NCBI GenBank assembly: GCA_965246765.1
Contig: CBDFFJ010000003.1
Span: forward strand, 186,001-250,000
Direction: 5' to 3'
From: UBA1952 sp965246765
GTDB lineage: Bacteria; Bacteroidota; Bacteroidia; Chitinophagales; Chitinophagaceae
DNA: 64,000 bases
The notes beneath the pieces were generated by a model. The model had not been told where the DNA came from. It saw only the letters and a list, made by a program, of their open reading frames with translations, and did no database searches. Positions 15,715-27,100 of the stretch are shown in pieces. The position numbers were made by a program, and so were the translations under genes. How positions within the stretch are numbered: the stretch's first letter is position 1; the number at the start of each line of letters is the position of its first letter.

Positions 15715-17637
15715 TTATAGTTCCGCATTCTTGTCCACCAGGATATCGTATTCATACTTTACCCCCGCTTCGCCGCGACCGGACAGTTTTTTCCTTCCGA
15801 TCCAGACGAACGGCCTGCCGTCATACCAGCGCGTGCGCTGGAATGCGGAGCTTACCACATGCCCGGACTTACTCAACTCTTCCTGATTAATAAAGTACGG
15901 GGCAGGACTATTCGATGAATTGGGAACCCGTTCTTTTGGTATTACGAAATTCCAGCCCGGCGACATGGAAGTCGGCGATTCGTCCAGCCCTACCCTTAGC
16001 AGGTTTGTGCGCGGCGTAATAGGCGCCTGGAGATACTGCTCGTTGATATACCGGAGGAACCTTGCGCGCTGGACTTGTCTTGTGCGGTAATTAGGAGGAT
16101 TATTAGCGGTATTAGCCACAGCGACAAACGGGATCCAGTTTTCAGGAACCGTATTCTGCAGTTTATAACGCAGGACTGCATTATTCGGGTTAGTAGAGGA
16201 GGTAACCGGCGGGTAAGTGAGCTCAAGAAAATCCATCAGGCCGCCGGCCGCTTCTTTTCCGCTTTGCCCGCCAAACAAATCATTCGGCACGATCTCTTCA
16301 ACGCCCCATATCATGTTCGCCATCTCGTCCCGCATGAACATTACCTTCTCAATAGGTTCGCTTTCAACCTTATTGATTAGTGATGGCATCAGTAACAGCT
16401 TATCCAGGCCGTTCTGATAGGCTTGCTGCCCTTTCTGACTCACCTGGTACATATCCCACTTCTGCCAGCCGTTACCGGAAGCAGCGCCCGCCCGCTTAAT
16501 CATAAAGCGCTGGTTGAATACGTCCGTTATCATCAGGTTCTTTACTTCTGTGATCGTCCCTACATCCAGCTTGTGGGGAATCAAGAACCAGTCATTGCTG
16601 TAGATCAGACCAAACTCCATCAGGATGAGCTTGGAAATATCCTGCTTCTGAGCAAGCATCTTTGAAATATCAATGTTCTTGTCTTCAAACTCCCACCAGC
16701 GGCCTTTCGGCATCCCCTTCCAGGTGATGTGCTGCGGGAGGTAGGACAGGAATTGCGATGCGCCGATGGCGCTGCTGTTCGATATACTGACGGTTGAAGG
16801 GTCCGTCAGTTTTGCGTTGCTGTTTGCGTTCCGGTCAACAGAATACCAGTCAAGGTCACCCAGCGTGTAATGATCCGCATCAAGCAAGGTCTGATTGGCT
16901 GTTGAAGATGTTCCTAGCGGAGCTGAGACGCTGAACCTGTATTCGAGATGCTCAGGCGACCAGGAATCATCCGCAAAAGATGTGGGCAGATAGTAAGTAT
17001 TGGTCAACCATGTTTTAAAGGTAGCTTCCGCCGCGTCAATTGCTGTAAAGTCACTCGGATTAAGCCCTGAAACGTCTCTGGCTTTATGGTTATCATACAA
17101 GTGCTTCATAAATGCAGCGCCGTTCATAATTCTTTTCCATGCCATTTTGCGCATATTCATGGAATTATGGTTGCTCTGGATATCCAGTGAAGCCGTGCCG
17201 GTTGGGACAACAATCTGAAATTGGCTCACAAAAAAACCGTAGCTCCCAGCCAGCGAATTTGTCTTGAGGATTTTATACCACTGCATACCGATTTCCAGTT
17301 GCATGCCGAAGTCCAGTATTAGTGGCTGACGCTCTACACGCGCCTCTAAGGGCACATTGGGATCAAATGGCTCAACCGAACCCTTTAAACCCTTAAACCT
17401 GTTTATTTTCGTTGTTTGCGTCTCAATCTTTGCCTTTACGATCGTTCCGGCATCCTCCCCTGCGAACTCGCCCACGCGCCACTGCTGCGCCATCATCCAT
17501 AAGGCGTCATGGACATTGGCGCTGACCGTGGTTACCAGATCCTGATCCTCTACAAGTGGCTCTATCCTGAAGCAAACTGCGATAGCAGGATCGTTGACGC
17601 TGAAAACAGTATTGGGATTGACGTTGATTGGAGGCAT
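15715..17637 (-). CDS. Large conserved protein of unknown function (640 residues)
   Basis: No signal peptide, membrane segment or known enzyme motif. The N-terminus contains ALWMMAQQWRVGEFAGEDAG (about residues 45-65). From memory, similar blocks (DPLWMLxRQWQLGEFxGEDAG) occur in hypothetical proteins of actinobacteria, cyanobacteria and myxobacteria; this is unverified. The rest is mixed alpha/beta and Trp-rich. It starts 15 bases after the 1618-residue protein gene, so the two are surely co-transcribed. The set of three giant proteins in this cluster probably forms one assembly. Confidence 0.6.
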   Translation of the reverse strand: MPPINVNPNTVFSVNDPAIAVCFRIEPLVEDQDLVTTVSANVHDALWMMAQQWRVGEFAGEDAGTIVKAKIETQTTKINRFKGLKGSVEPFDPNVPLEARVERQPLILDFGMQLEIGMQWYKILKTNSLAGSYGFFVSQFQIVVPTGTASLDIQSNHNSMNMRKMAWKRIMNGAAFMKHLYDNHKARDVSGLNPSDFTAIDAAEATFKTWLTNTYYLPTSFADDSWSPEHLEYRFSVSAPLGTSSTANQTLLDADHYTLGDLDWYSVDRNANSNAKLTDPSTVSISNSSAIGASQFLSYLPQHITWKGMPKGRWWEFEDKNIDISKMLAQKQDISKLILMEFGLIYSNDWFLIPHKLDVGTITEVKNLMITDVFNQRFMIKRAGAASGNGWQKWDMYQVSQKGQQAYQNGLDKLLLMPSLINKVESEPIEKVMFMRDEMANMIWGVEEIVPNDLFGGQSGKEAAGGLMDFLELTYPPVTSSTNPNNAVLRYKLQNTVPENWIPFVAVANTANNPPNYRTRQVQRARFLRYINEQYLQAPITPRTNLLRVGLDESPTSMSPGWNFVIPKERVPNSSNSPAPYFINQEELSKSGHVVSSAFQRTRWYDGRPFVWIGRKKLSGRGEAGVKYEYDILVDKNAEL

Positions 17638-17652
17638 GGGAAACGAAGTAAT

Positions 17653-20600
17653 TTAAGGATAAGAGGATACGGCTATGGTGGCATTCGTACTTGAAAAAGG
17701 CATTACCAACGTAGGGCCGAACTGGGCTACTGCGGTGCCTGACAGGCTATCGTAGCCGACCGCTCTGTTTTTAGCGAGATCGAAGGTCTCGTTGATCATG
17801 TCAACGATGTCGTTCCAATGCCAACTGCCCGTGATAGCCGGCGTCAGTCCGAGCAGGAGACACTGCGGGGGCTTTTGATTGGGCTGGTTTGCGTGGAACG
17901 CAATTCCGGTCGTTTCGGCGCTGTTTGGGATCACATCCACCCACTCATCTATCATCAAGCCTACCTCATAGTCGGACACGGCATAGGCTGTACTGCCGCC
18001 GGGGACAGAGATGCCGAAAGAAACCCGTCCTTCCTGAATGAGCGCCGGACTGCTGACCCTGGTACCCAGCCATTCATCGCCGCTCGTGGTTCCGCCGTAC
18101 GGGATCTGTGCGGGGCGGAGCTTGCGCTTATCAATAAATGCATCTAAATCTATCCCAGATGCCAGCATACTGAGGAACTCGTAGTTCGCCGTATTCTTTC
18201 TCACTTTAGCGACGCCCGCAACCCACTCGTCCATCACGTATGGATTGCCGGTATGATTGGAAAGCAGGGTCGTACTCAATGTTGCTCCCAGTTGCGTATT
18301 CAGCAAATTCTTATCCGCTGTCCTGAGCTTGAACTGAGGCAAGGCAATAAATTCACGTCCTAACAGCGCTTTGTATCCTTTGAGCGATCTTTCAATGAAC
18401 TCGTCAGAACCCGCACCTGCAGCCGGTACAACCACAGCCGGCGTCAGCGGAAATATCTTATAGTAATTATCCAGTCGCGCATTGGCTTCCGCTAAGACGG
18501 ATTGGGCCTGCGCGTCGACGGCGGCTACGTCTTCCGTCGTGGTATCGAATACAAACTCGTACACGGTCTGGCCCAGCCCGTAAAAACTCAGATTGAACAG
18601 CGCCGTTTTAATGCCCGGCAACGACGTTGCAGTCGCAGGCAATGCTGAGCTCAACGCTGTTACAGCGGTATTGAAATCGCTCAATACTGCCGTAAGTCTG
18701 GTCGTATAAAACTCAGGATTATCATAGTTGTTTGTCACCCCGGCAGCTTCTGTTGGTGGGATATAATCCGTTGTTCTCAGGCTTCGGCTCGATGTAATGA
18801 GGTCACGAATGCTTTTAAGAAGAGCAATCAATTCCAAGAAGGAAATAATTGATACAGGCTTAGAATTCACATCGAGCTTAAAATTAATGTCTATTATCTC
18901 TGCTCGTCCGATGTGTTGCCCTGTGAGAGCACCGACTGTGTAAATCTTGCTCCTGGCATAATGGCGTACCCGAAGAGCAAGTTCCGAGGCGTCATTGCCA
19001 ATTTGGTCTCCAAGCATAAAGACCAAATCAATCGGTTGTAGACCTAAGTCGGCCACCGTAACTACTGTATCAACGGGGACTGTGCTTGTAGTTTTAAACG
19101 TACACTGTATGTTTGTCGGACTACCAAGTAATTGCCCGATCCAACGATTTAAGTATGGCTCTGCTTTTGCCCTGGGCGTCAGCGGCACAGAAGAGTAAGA
19201 CCATCCTGCACTTGTAGTAGTATTGTTCTCAATGTGGAGTGTAAAACGTTGCCCGATAGCTGTGCCTGTACGAGGAGTTGCGGTAACATCAATTTCTGGA
19301 ATGTTGCTTCCTTTGGCGATTGCTTCGGCAATAGCGCCCGATTTCGCCTGATTGCCCTGCACGAGTTGAAATACGCCTTCCGCCGTTGACTGATCGCTCA
19401 CAGCATCAATGAGGTTCATCATCCAGTCAATGCCTTTACCTATGCCGGTGAGCACGTCACCGGTACCGGCCGGCAGTATGATGCCGTTATTGCTCAACGC
19501 GGTTGCCACGTTGTTGCCGGCGGTTTTATAGGCGTCTATCAGCTTTTGCCCGTCAAGAACATTCTCTGCCTGGGAGGGCGTGCTGGGAGTAGGAGCAGTA
19601 TAAGGAATCGTATTGGTCGGAGCTGGGAATGCAACCCGCAAATCATCAATGAACGAATCAATGATACGGCCAGGGTTGTAACTGACGCTCTCGTACATGA
19701 ACCGCTCAAAATGGTATCCGAGCAGTAAGGACAGGCCTTGTCCGTTCTTCATTCCCTCAAGTATGTCCATGGCATAGCGTACCCGCTCAGATGCTATGTT
19801 TACCGCGAGCGTGCCGCCTCCGGTCGTATTGCCACGGGTTGCATAGCCGCTTCTCAAAACGGCCGCTGCAGCGGCCTGGTTGATGGAAGGCGCATGCAAA
19901 TACCCTTCGTTGGGACTGTCATAAAGCAGCGGAAGCGCAAAATGCGAATTCGGTGCCTGGGTGATGGCCGTTTTATCACGTTTCGTCACGTTTTCCACCC
20001 AGCCGTATGCCCCAAGGTAAATGCCCTGCTGGCGGCTGGAACTTCCCTCCGTGATGCCGCGCAGCACATTGAGGCGTTGGTTGACCAAGGCCAGCTGCCA
20101 GGCGTCAAGGCGAAAGCTGACGCAGTCGATCATTTCAGAAGACAGGAGCTCGAGGTCGCCGATGGACAGGTCGGCTAAATCGCCCAATCCTTGTTTGACC
20201 GTAAACAGATTGATTGGCTCGGCGGATTCCTCAACAATCGCACGGCCGCGTGCATCAATGTAATCCGTTACGGTTCGGAAACCCCCATACGGCGTGGAAA
20301 GCACTGCCCACCGATTGGCACCCGCCGACAATCTCATGGTCGGGCCCGGCGGCTGCTGTCCTCCCTCCTGAATCGACATATTGATGAGCTCCGGATCCTT
20401 ACGTTCGCTTTCGGGCAAACCCATAAGCTTGCAGGCGGCATCATGATATTCCAGCAGGAGTGTCTGACGCGCAAACCGGTACAGCATGGTATCGATTTGC
20501 TCGCCGTCCGGAACATTGAACCGCTCATAATCCTCGTGAGCCAGCTCATAAAAATTAGCCTGCGACAGGATGTTTAAATAGTTGAGCCCGTCGCCGCCGG

Positions 20601-22509
20601 TCTGGGGCAAGCCGGCCTTGCGATTCAGTTCTTTAGCCGCGACCATCGGGCGGCTGAGATTGGTATGTTCGGGAAGAAAATTTATCCCATTAATACGTGC
20701 ATCCCGCGAGATGTTTAAGCCTGTCTGCGCCTGAAACTGCTGAATGCGCTGAGACTGCTGCTGATACCATTGCATCGGCGCTTCTGAGCCCGGAGGCTCA
20801 CTATAGACCAGATAGTTCCAGATCAGGCCAGCGCCAAAACCCATCCGCTGAACGTAATTCAGCGACACGGCATTTCTTGCGAGGGAATTGAGTGCAATCT
20901 GACTGTTATTCCCGGTACCCGGGTAAGGAGCTATGTCGGCTACGGCTGTTGCCCAGTTAGCGCTTAAACTGACCGCAGAGTCACATATGAATTGATAAAG
21001 GTCGGCATCAGGATCATTGCCCCAAACCATTCGGGAGTATACGCTGGCCGGCAAAATCCCGTAAGGCTGGATACCTGAGCGGATGCTGGGCAGGGCGCCG
21101 CGGCTGCGTACAAAGCCCTGAAAAAAATCCCTTGCCCGGTCGGCATCGGACGTATCCACATCGGCCATGCTGACGAGGTAATAGCCCATGGCGCAAAGCC
21201 AGAAGCTGTTATTGAAATTCATGGCATCGCGAATGTCAAAACCGTCCGCGTGATAGATGTGGTATAAGGGGTCGTAATCAATCCCCAGCGCTTCACAAAG
21301 CACCTGCCCGTCCGTTTTGCTATAGGCGTATGGCGACGGGGTGAACAGGTTGGATGCCCCGCGCTCCGTTGCATATGTTGTCTCGTTCCCGAAATCAACC
21401 CTGCCATAGCCTGAGTACTCCTTATCAGTATTGTTCGTGCTGGTGCCCTGCTTGAGCAGGCTGAATCCATCTGTATAATGGTGGCTGTCGATCAGATTCT
21501 GAAGGCGTGTCTGGCTGGCTTCTTTGGTCAGGGTAACCTTCACGCCGACAGCAATGATGCGCCGGAAACCGCCTTGGTAAGACTCATCGTTAATCGGAAT
21601 CTTAACCCCCAGGCCCTTCGCAATGGCCGCATCAAAATCAACCATCCAGTCGACCTTGTCTGTGGGATCGGTGGCGATATCATCCCCTGACCGGTAGAAC
21701 GTAGCATCGTTTCCGGTATTACTGGGATTAAATCCTAACCGGACTTCATCCGGTATCGGGTTGGTCTGTGCCGAAAAGGAGGGTATAGAATAGTAGTCCG
21801 TCGCGTAGCAGTTGATGACAAAGGCATCGGGTAAAATCCTGGTGACGGGCTGCAGCGTCCAGGAATCTGATTTCGGGCTAAGCGTAGGAAAGACAAGACC
21901 CGCCGCGGTAGTCCCGGAGGTAGGTTTGGTTTGGAGCGCGACCCAGGCGGCCCGCTGTGCCCCGTAGCTTCGGCTCAATAAATCCCAGGCCTGGTTTTTC
22001 TCAACCTGTGTCGCAGACCCGTTAACCCCTACCGTGCTTTTCCAGTACGCCTGGCCCTGATCAATTTCGTCCTGTGTCAGCAGGGCCTCATGGGTCTCAA
22101 CAGCAATATCGTCGGGGAAAATCCGGACCCACAGCTCATATCCGCTACCGGTGTCCTTGAAGGTGGTTTCAAGGCGCACCGGAAAAAACAGAATCGGGAT
22201 TTGATCATTTAAATTACTGACCTGATAAGCCTGTGTATCGTAGATAGAGAAAAACTGGGTCAGTAAGGTCGCCTCATTCTCGGCTGAAAGCGTCAATGTA
22301 TCCTGCAGGTCGGCAAAGGCTGTCTGAAAGCCGTTGTAGGCTTCTGTAAGCGTATTGATTTCAAGGCCCTTTTCCAGCGCGCCGTCAATCGCATATTGGG
22401 TGACTTTCACGCCTTCCCTGGCAACCACCAGATCTGAAAAAGTTTCCGCCAGTTGCAGGCGGGCCTGGGTGATATTACCAACGAGCGAATTAAATTCTTG
22501 GTTCGGCAT
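17653..22509 (-). CDS. Giant conserved protein of unknown function (1618 residues)
   Basis: The largest gene here. There is no signal peptide or membrane helix. The N-terminal 100 residues are helical. Near residue 110 comes IPILFFPVRLETTF and then YELWVRIFPDDIAVETHEAL, and near 200 SYGAQRAAWVAL. I recall the same blocks (LPVRLETRF, ELWVRVYPDDIHVDTHE, GPQRAAWVA) in unannotated giant proteins of other phyla; this is unverified. A long middle region is rich in Asn, Tyr and Gly, and a Ser/Thr-rich C-terminus follows. It is 5 bases from the FG-GAP protein gene. No catalytic motif seen; likely structural. Confidence 0.62.
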   Translation of the reverse strand: MPNQEFNSLVGNITQARLQLAETFSDLVVAREGVKVTQYAIDGALEKGLEINTLTEAYNGFQTAFADLQDTLTLSAENEATLLTQFFSIYDTQAYQVSNLNDQIPILFFPVRLETTFKDTGSGYELWVRIFPDDIAVETHEALLTQDEIDQGQAYWKSTVGVNGSATQVEKNQAWDLLSRSYGAQRAAWVALQTKPTSGTTAAGLVFPTLSPKSDSWTLQPVTRILPDAFVINCYATDYYSIPSFSAQTNPIPDEVRLGFNPSNTGNDATFYRSGDDIATDPTDKVDWMVDFDAAIAKGLGVKIPINDESYQGGFRRIIAVGVKVTLTKEASQTRLQNLIDSHHYTDGFSLLKQGTSTNNTDKEYSGYGRVDFGNETTYATERGASNLFTPSPYAYSKTDGQVLCEALGIDYDPLYHIYHADGFDIRDAMNFNNSFWLCAMGYYLVSMADVDTSDADRARDFFQGFVRSRGALPSIRSGIQPYGILPASVYSRMVWGNDPDADLYQFICDSAVSLSANWATAVADIAPYPGTGNNSQIALNSLARNAVSLNYVQRMGFGAGLIWNYLVYSEPPGSEAPMQWYQQQSQRIQQFQAQTGLNISRDARINGINFLPEHTNLSRPMVAAKELNRKAGLPQTGGDGLNYLNILSQANFYELAHEDYERFNVPDGEQIDTMLYRFARQTLLLEYHDAACKLMGLPESERKDPELINMSIQEGGQQPPGPTMRLSAGANRWAVLSTPYGGFRTVTDYIDARGRAIVEESAEPINLFTVKQGLGDLADLSIGDLELLSSEMIDCVSFRLDAWQLALVNQRLNVLRGITEGSSSRQQGIYLGAYGWVENVTKRDKTAITQAPNSHFALPLLYDSPNEGYLHAPSINQAAAAAVLRSGYATRGNTTGGGTLAVNIASERVRYAMDILEGMKNGQGLSLLLGYHFERFMYESVSYNPGRIIDSFIDDLRVAFPAPTNTIPYTAPTPSTPSQAENVLDGQKLIDAYKTAGNNVATALSNNGIILPAGTGDVLTGIGKGIDWMMNLIDAVSDQSTAEGVFQLVQGNQAKSGAIAEAIAKGSNIPEIDVTATPRTGTAIGQRFTLHIENNTTTSAGWSYSSVPLTPRAKAEPYLNRWIGQLLGSPTNIQCTFKTTSTVPVDTVVTVADLGLQPIDLVFMLGDQIGNDASELALRVRHYARSKIYTVGALTGQHIGRAEIIDINFKLDVNSKPVSIISFLELIALLKSIRDLITSSRSLRTTDYIPPTEAAGVTNNYDNPEFYTTRLTAVLSDFNTAVTALSSALPATATSLPGIKTALFNLSFYGLGQTVYEFVFDTTTEDVAAVDAQAQSVLAEANARLDNYYKIFPLTPAVVVPAAGAGSDEFIERSLKGYKALLGREFIALPQFKLRTADKNLLNTQLGATLSTTLLSNHTGNPYVMDEWVAGVAKVRKNTANYEFLSMLASGIDLDAFIDKRKLRPAQIPYGGTTSGDEWLGTRVSSPALIQEGRVSFGISVPGGSTAYAVSDYEVGLMIDEWVDVIPNSAETTGIAFHANQPNQKPPQCLLLGLTPAITGSWHWNDIVDMINETFDLAKNRAVGYDSLSGTAVAQFGPTLVMPFSSTNATIAVSSYP

Positions 22510-22514
22510 GAAAA

Positions 22515-24098
22515 CTAATTTTTTTGGAATTGGATGACTTCCTGAGTGTGCGCTGTTCTTACCTGAATAAAGTAATTCCCGGATGCCAGACCGGAGGTGT
22601 TGATGTTCACGTCCTGGCCGTTTACTTCAAGCGTTTGAATAGCTCTGCCCATTGCGTCCGTCAATGAAACAGACTGCATGTTCACAGAAACAGTCCGCGA
22701 TCGGATATGAAGCCTGTCAGCGGCAGGGTTAGGATAGGCATAGAAGTCTTTGGTTGCGTTTATGATAATATCACCTACGCGTGTCTTAATCGGCACACCG
22801 TTGAGGTTGATCAGGTAGATAGCGCCATAGCCGTAGCCGCGCCCGTTGGTATCGGCCGTCATATCGCCGATAGCGCCAACGCCTATATCCGGGATACCGT
22901 CCTTGTTATAATCGCCTAGCGGGAAGGGCGCGAAACCGAAGTTGTCGCCTTTCCGGATTGCAGATAACTGGGGCGTATGGCCTTTGTCTATGACCTGGGT
23001 TCCTTTGATGCTCCCATCGCGGTTCATCAGCCAGATCCATAGCCGGCCTGCCCCCTGCAGACCGCCGTCATTGTATCCTATGTGGCCGATTGCTACGTCC
23101 ACGACTGAATCGCCGTCCAGATCGCCCACCCGCGAAAGGTTGAAAGCAAAGTAAGTATTGACTTGTACCGTATCCGGAAATTCGGCGCTGCCCGGCTGAT
23201 AATATTTATAGCCCTTCACGGTGCCATCCCGATTTAAAAACAGCGTCCATACGGCACCACGCTGAGTGCTGCCGCTTGACCCCCCGGCCATTAAATCAGG
23301 AACCCCGTCCCCGTCCAGGTCGCCGATACATGTCAGTGCATGGGCGAAAACGGTATTCTTTGGTAACGTCATAAAGTTGGCGGTACCGCTACCGATTGTT
23401 TTCCAGCTTTTCACGCGGCCATCCTTTCGCAGGAATAATATCCACACCCGGCCACGGCTGGTATCAAAGCCTGGCTGCCCTACCGCCAGCTCAGGTACGC
23501 CGTCGCCGTCCAGATCACCGATACTGGTCGGGCTGGTTCCGAAATAGCCGCCATCCTGCAGGGTTGTGCTTAATCCGTACCCGTATTCCTGAATCTGGGC
23601 GACGCTGTCGAAGCCACCGGCAGCATTCAGATAGTAGATATAGACCTCCCCGCGGTTACCGCCTGCGCCTTGCGGATTGCCGACGGCAATATCGTCAACC
23701 CCATCATTGTTTATATCGCCCATATTACAGATGGAGCCTGCACCGAAGTTGTAAAACTGGCTCGGCCTGAAGTAAGGAGACGATGGATAGTTGCGCATAT
23801 CCCAGTACCGGAACCCGCGCTTCGGCTGTCCGTTCGCATCCAGGCGTAACTGGTGGATGATGCCGTTATACGGAAACCCATCAACCATAGAGGCTACCAT
23901 CAGCTCCGGATTACCGTCGCCATCGACATCGCGGACAAGGCAATTGCCGATGCCTAATTGTTGCCACAGGTACGGAGAGTCGGCTAAGGTGCTGCCGGGC
24001 CGGAGGTCTATTTTTTTAAAAGACTTCAGGGTACCGGGCTGTTGACCGGCTGCGCTGAAAGCCAAAAACAAGAGGAAGAAGAAAACAACGGGTTTCAT
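22515..24098 (-). CDS. Secreted FG-GAP/integrin-like repeat protein with T9SS sorting tail
   Basis: I chose the ATG at 24098 because it gives a clean signal peptide (MKPVVFFFLLFLAFSAAGQ); the product has 527 residues. Five or six calcium-binding FG-GAP loops are visible (DVDGDGNPELMV, DINNDGVDDIAV, DLDGDGVPELAV, DLDGDGVPDLMA, DLDGDSVVDVAI, DYNKDGIPDIGV), spaced to build a beta-propeller. The last 80 residues form a type A T9SS sorting domain (FYAYPNPAADRLHI to the end). It should be exported through T9SS and attached to the cell surface. It is the only protein of the central part of this cluster with an export signal, so it may mark where the system acts. Confidence 0.85.
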   Translation of the reverse strand: MKPVVFFFLLFLAFSAAGQQPGTLKSFKKIDLRPGSTLADSPYLWQQLGIGNCLVRDVDGDGNPELMVASMVDGFPYNGIIHQLRLDANGQPKRGFRYWDMRNYPSSPYFRPSQFYNFGAGSICNMGDINNDGVDDIAVGNPQGAGGNRGEVYIYYLNAAGGFDSVAQIQEYGYGLSTTLQDGGYFGTSPTSIGDLDGDGVPELAVGQPGFDTSRGRVWILFLRKDGRVKSWKTIGSGTANFMTLPKNTVFAHALTCIGDLDGDGVPDLMAGGSSGSTQRGAVWTLFLNRDGTVKGYKYYQPGSAEFPDTVQVNTYFAFNLSRVGDLDGDSVVDVAIGHIGYNDGGLQGAGRLWIWLMNRDGSIKGTQVIDKGHTPQLSAIRKGDNFGFAPFPLGDYNKDGIPDIGVGAIGDMTADTNGRGYGYGAIYLINLNGVPIKTRVGDIIINATKDFYAYPNPAADRLHIRSRTVSVNMQSVSLTDAMGRAIQTLEVNGQDVNINTSGLASGNYFIQVRTAHTQEVIQFQKN

Positions 24099-24117
24099 TG
24101 GTAGGGCGATAAGCTTT

Positions 24118-27100
24118 TTAAGCGATAAGTTCCTTGGCATGTACATAGAGCTTGACAGGCAGCTGGAGCAGTGTAAATGCCATGCTGGCCGAGTTCCTGC
24201 CCCATTTAACACTCTCCGGATAGACCGGTGCTGAGCCCCCTAAATCTATATTAGAGGTTGGGTCTATAAATTGCTTATAGTTAGACCCTGCAGCTGCCTT
24301 GATGTGACCCCAGTTCAGATTATTCCAGTCTCCGGTATTAGGTGTTGCGCTGGCAGGGTCGGGAGCGATTAGAATCGGGGCAGTATAGGTCACTCCGGGA
24401 TTTTCATCGGCCCCGAACTTTACCTCGCCTGCCTGCTCCTGAAAGACGAAGAAGTATCCCGGCTTCGTATCGTCCGTTATATGGCCTTTGATGGTTGCGG
24501 CATCGACCGGGAAGCCGAGAAAATAGACATCCGGGGAGATTTCGGCAGAAAATACCGGATAGATTTCATTGGCTGAACCGGTAACCGGCTGACGCGGACG
24601 ATTCAGATAAGGCGTCGGTGGTGTGGTAGAGGAATCATAGGTCCATTCTGCTTTGTGCAGGAAGACCCGTGCCCCTGGATACCTCCGGAATAGTTCTCCT
24701 CTTATAGTTAGGATGAGCATGGTTACATTGCTTCCTAAGCTATTCAGCCGCGGGCTGTTCTGGCCGAGCATCGTCAGTTGAAAGCCGCCCCCTGAAGGTG
24801 TTTTCCAGTCGTGGATATCATAAATATCCCGATAGTTGTTCAGCGAAGTGCCGGTCGTTGGAACCGTGCTCAGGGAACTGCTGTATCCCCAGAAAAAGGA
24901 GAAGTAAGTGCCGCGCTGATCGGTCGGGTATCCCCGCCACGCCAGCTCACGCGCCATCTCATAATTGGCGCCCAGCATGAACGCCTCAATATGATCCTGA
25001 TTCATTTCCAGGAGGCTTATAGAGTTATCCGGTATCGTGTTAAGCCCCGGCATGAGCCAATCGGTAGAAATATCAACAAGCTCCCTGTACATCGGCAGGG
25101 TAATTTTCGGCGCTGCCTGAACGGGTTCGAGCTTGGTGATCTGGGTTGGTGTCAGCGTAATAGGATCAATGAAACGCACCTGTTTTTGCGCAAGCTCAAA
25201 TACGGTGCTTTTGGGTTCCAGCTTCAGCTTGATGTTGGACGATGTATTTGAAAGCGTCAGGCTGGTTCCTGATGGGAATGAATATGCCGGTACCGCGCTG
25301 ACAGTGGCAAAAGTCGGGGTGAGCGACCCCGTAAATGCAGTCGCGCTGCTGCTGGGCGCTCCATAGACAGCGGTAGCATACATGGAGCCGGGCGCTGATA
25401 GGCTGAAGCTTGAGACAGGAGTTAAAGTTGCTACAGCAGCCGCCGTGATGGCAGCAGCGGGCATTGCTGTAAGCGTTGCCATGCCGGACGGCGCGGTATA
25501 GGCAAATGCTGTGGCAGCGTTCCCCACATTCACATCCGCAATGATGCTCGCCGTATTGACAGCCACACCATTAGAGGCGAGCCCTCTTACCAGCGGGCTG
25601 CCGGGATTGGTCATCCTGCGAAAGGCACCCGAGAACATCGCATTCGGCATATTACTGTCAGCTACCTCTTTATATACTGTTTTAGCCGTCGTCTCCAATA
25701 TCCTGGCGTGGACGGGCCCGGAGATATTTACTACCAGCTCACTACCTAATGTTTTGATGTGCTTGTCGTGCAGCACCTGGCTTGCCTGCATGGCCAGCTG
25801 CATCTGCCGAAGTTTCCGGTTGGCTTCCATCACCTCACCGATCTGCTCCCACGCGATAGCCATGTACTTGTCCTGATTCTTACGGACCACTTCAGCGCCG
25901 ATGCCTGCGAATATCCGGTAGCGGGGATCCTGGTTCACTGTATTAATCCAATCACTTGTTGTTGGAGTGCCATTAATCGTATTTAATTGTACATGCCAGT
26001 GACCATAAATAGGCGGTCCGATGATCGGGTCGGGACTGCCGCTCTGCGCAGCAGCCGGGCTATTTACAATTGTCTTAAGTGCTGCGGAAAAGGGACTTCC
26101 GTTACTCCAGGCATCCGGCGCCTGACCAACGGGCTTTAGCACGCCTTGCAGTCCTACCGTATCAGGGGTGCCGTTATTCACTGTAAGCGTCTCCAGCAAG
26201 GGGTTACCCGGCAACTGCAGATCTACAGCGCGCTTACCGACATCATTGCCGACAATCCTTGGCTTCAGCAACCTGACCAGAGATTCAAAATCTCCGCCTG
26301 CACCGGTCTTAAAGAACCAGCGATAATAAACCGGAAAGCTTTTCTGTACTGTCGTGCCTATCCAAGACGGCTCCATCCGGTCCGCATTAGCAGCAACCGC
26401 TTGTCCTAATCCGGCTTTTCTGCCTATTTCAAAAGTCGGGATCAGGAAGGCGTGGTATCCGGTATTCGGTTCCAGCTCTCTGGGACACATGATACGTGAT
26501 ACGGCAATGTCAGGGTTCGCTTTGAGCTTATTAATCAGGCTGCCGGAAGCCGATGAAGAGGTAATATTGCTAGTCACAGAGCTAGGATCAATATTACTGC
26601 TGGGATTGCTCGGGTTTAGAGGTGCATATCCAGTCCCAAGGCCTTCATTGACATGAACATGCGCCCATGCCCAGGTTTGCGCTTCACTGTGAAATGCGCC
26701 ATTGCCTGAGGCGTTTACTGAAATAGAAGCCAGCGGGCCTTTAAATGTTTCATCGGTAAATTCCGTTTCTTTCAGTACAACCAGCGAGAGCCAGGGACGG
26801 AGACGAAACGCGTTCTCATTGATAGTCGTATCGAGTACTGATTTGGACGGTGTGTATCGCCACGGAAAATCCTCATCGTAGAATTCTATATAAGGCAGGT
26901 AATTGGGCTCAAAATTGGTTGTCCAATCCTTCGGAAATACTTTGACAATCTGGCTGCTGTTAATCCCAATAATATCTCCAGGGCCTTTAAGTTTCACCGG
27001 CTGCGAAATCGTCGCGGGTGTGGTTGTTCCTGATATACTGGTTTCCTGAACCGTAACATTGATAGGCAGACTCACCCGGTCCTGTGTCGTAGCGGTCTGG

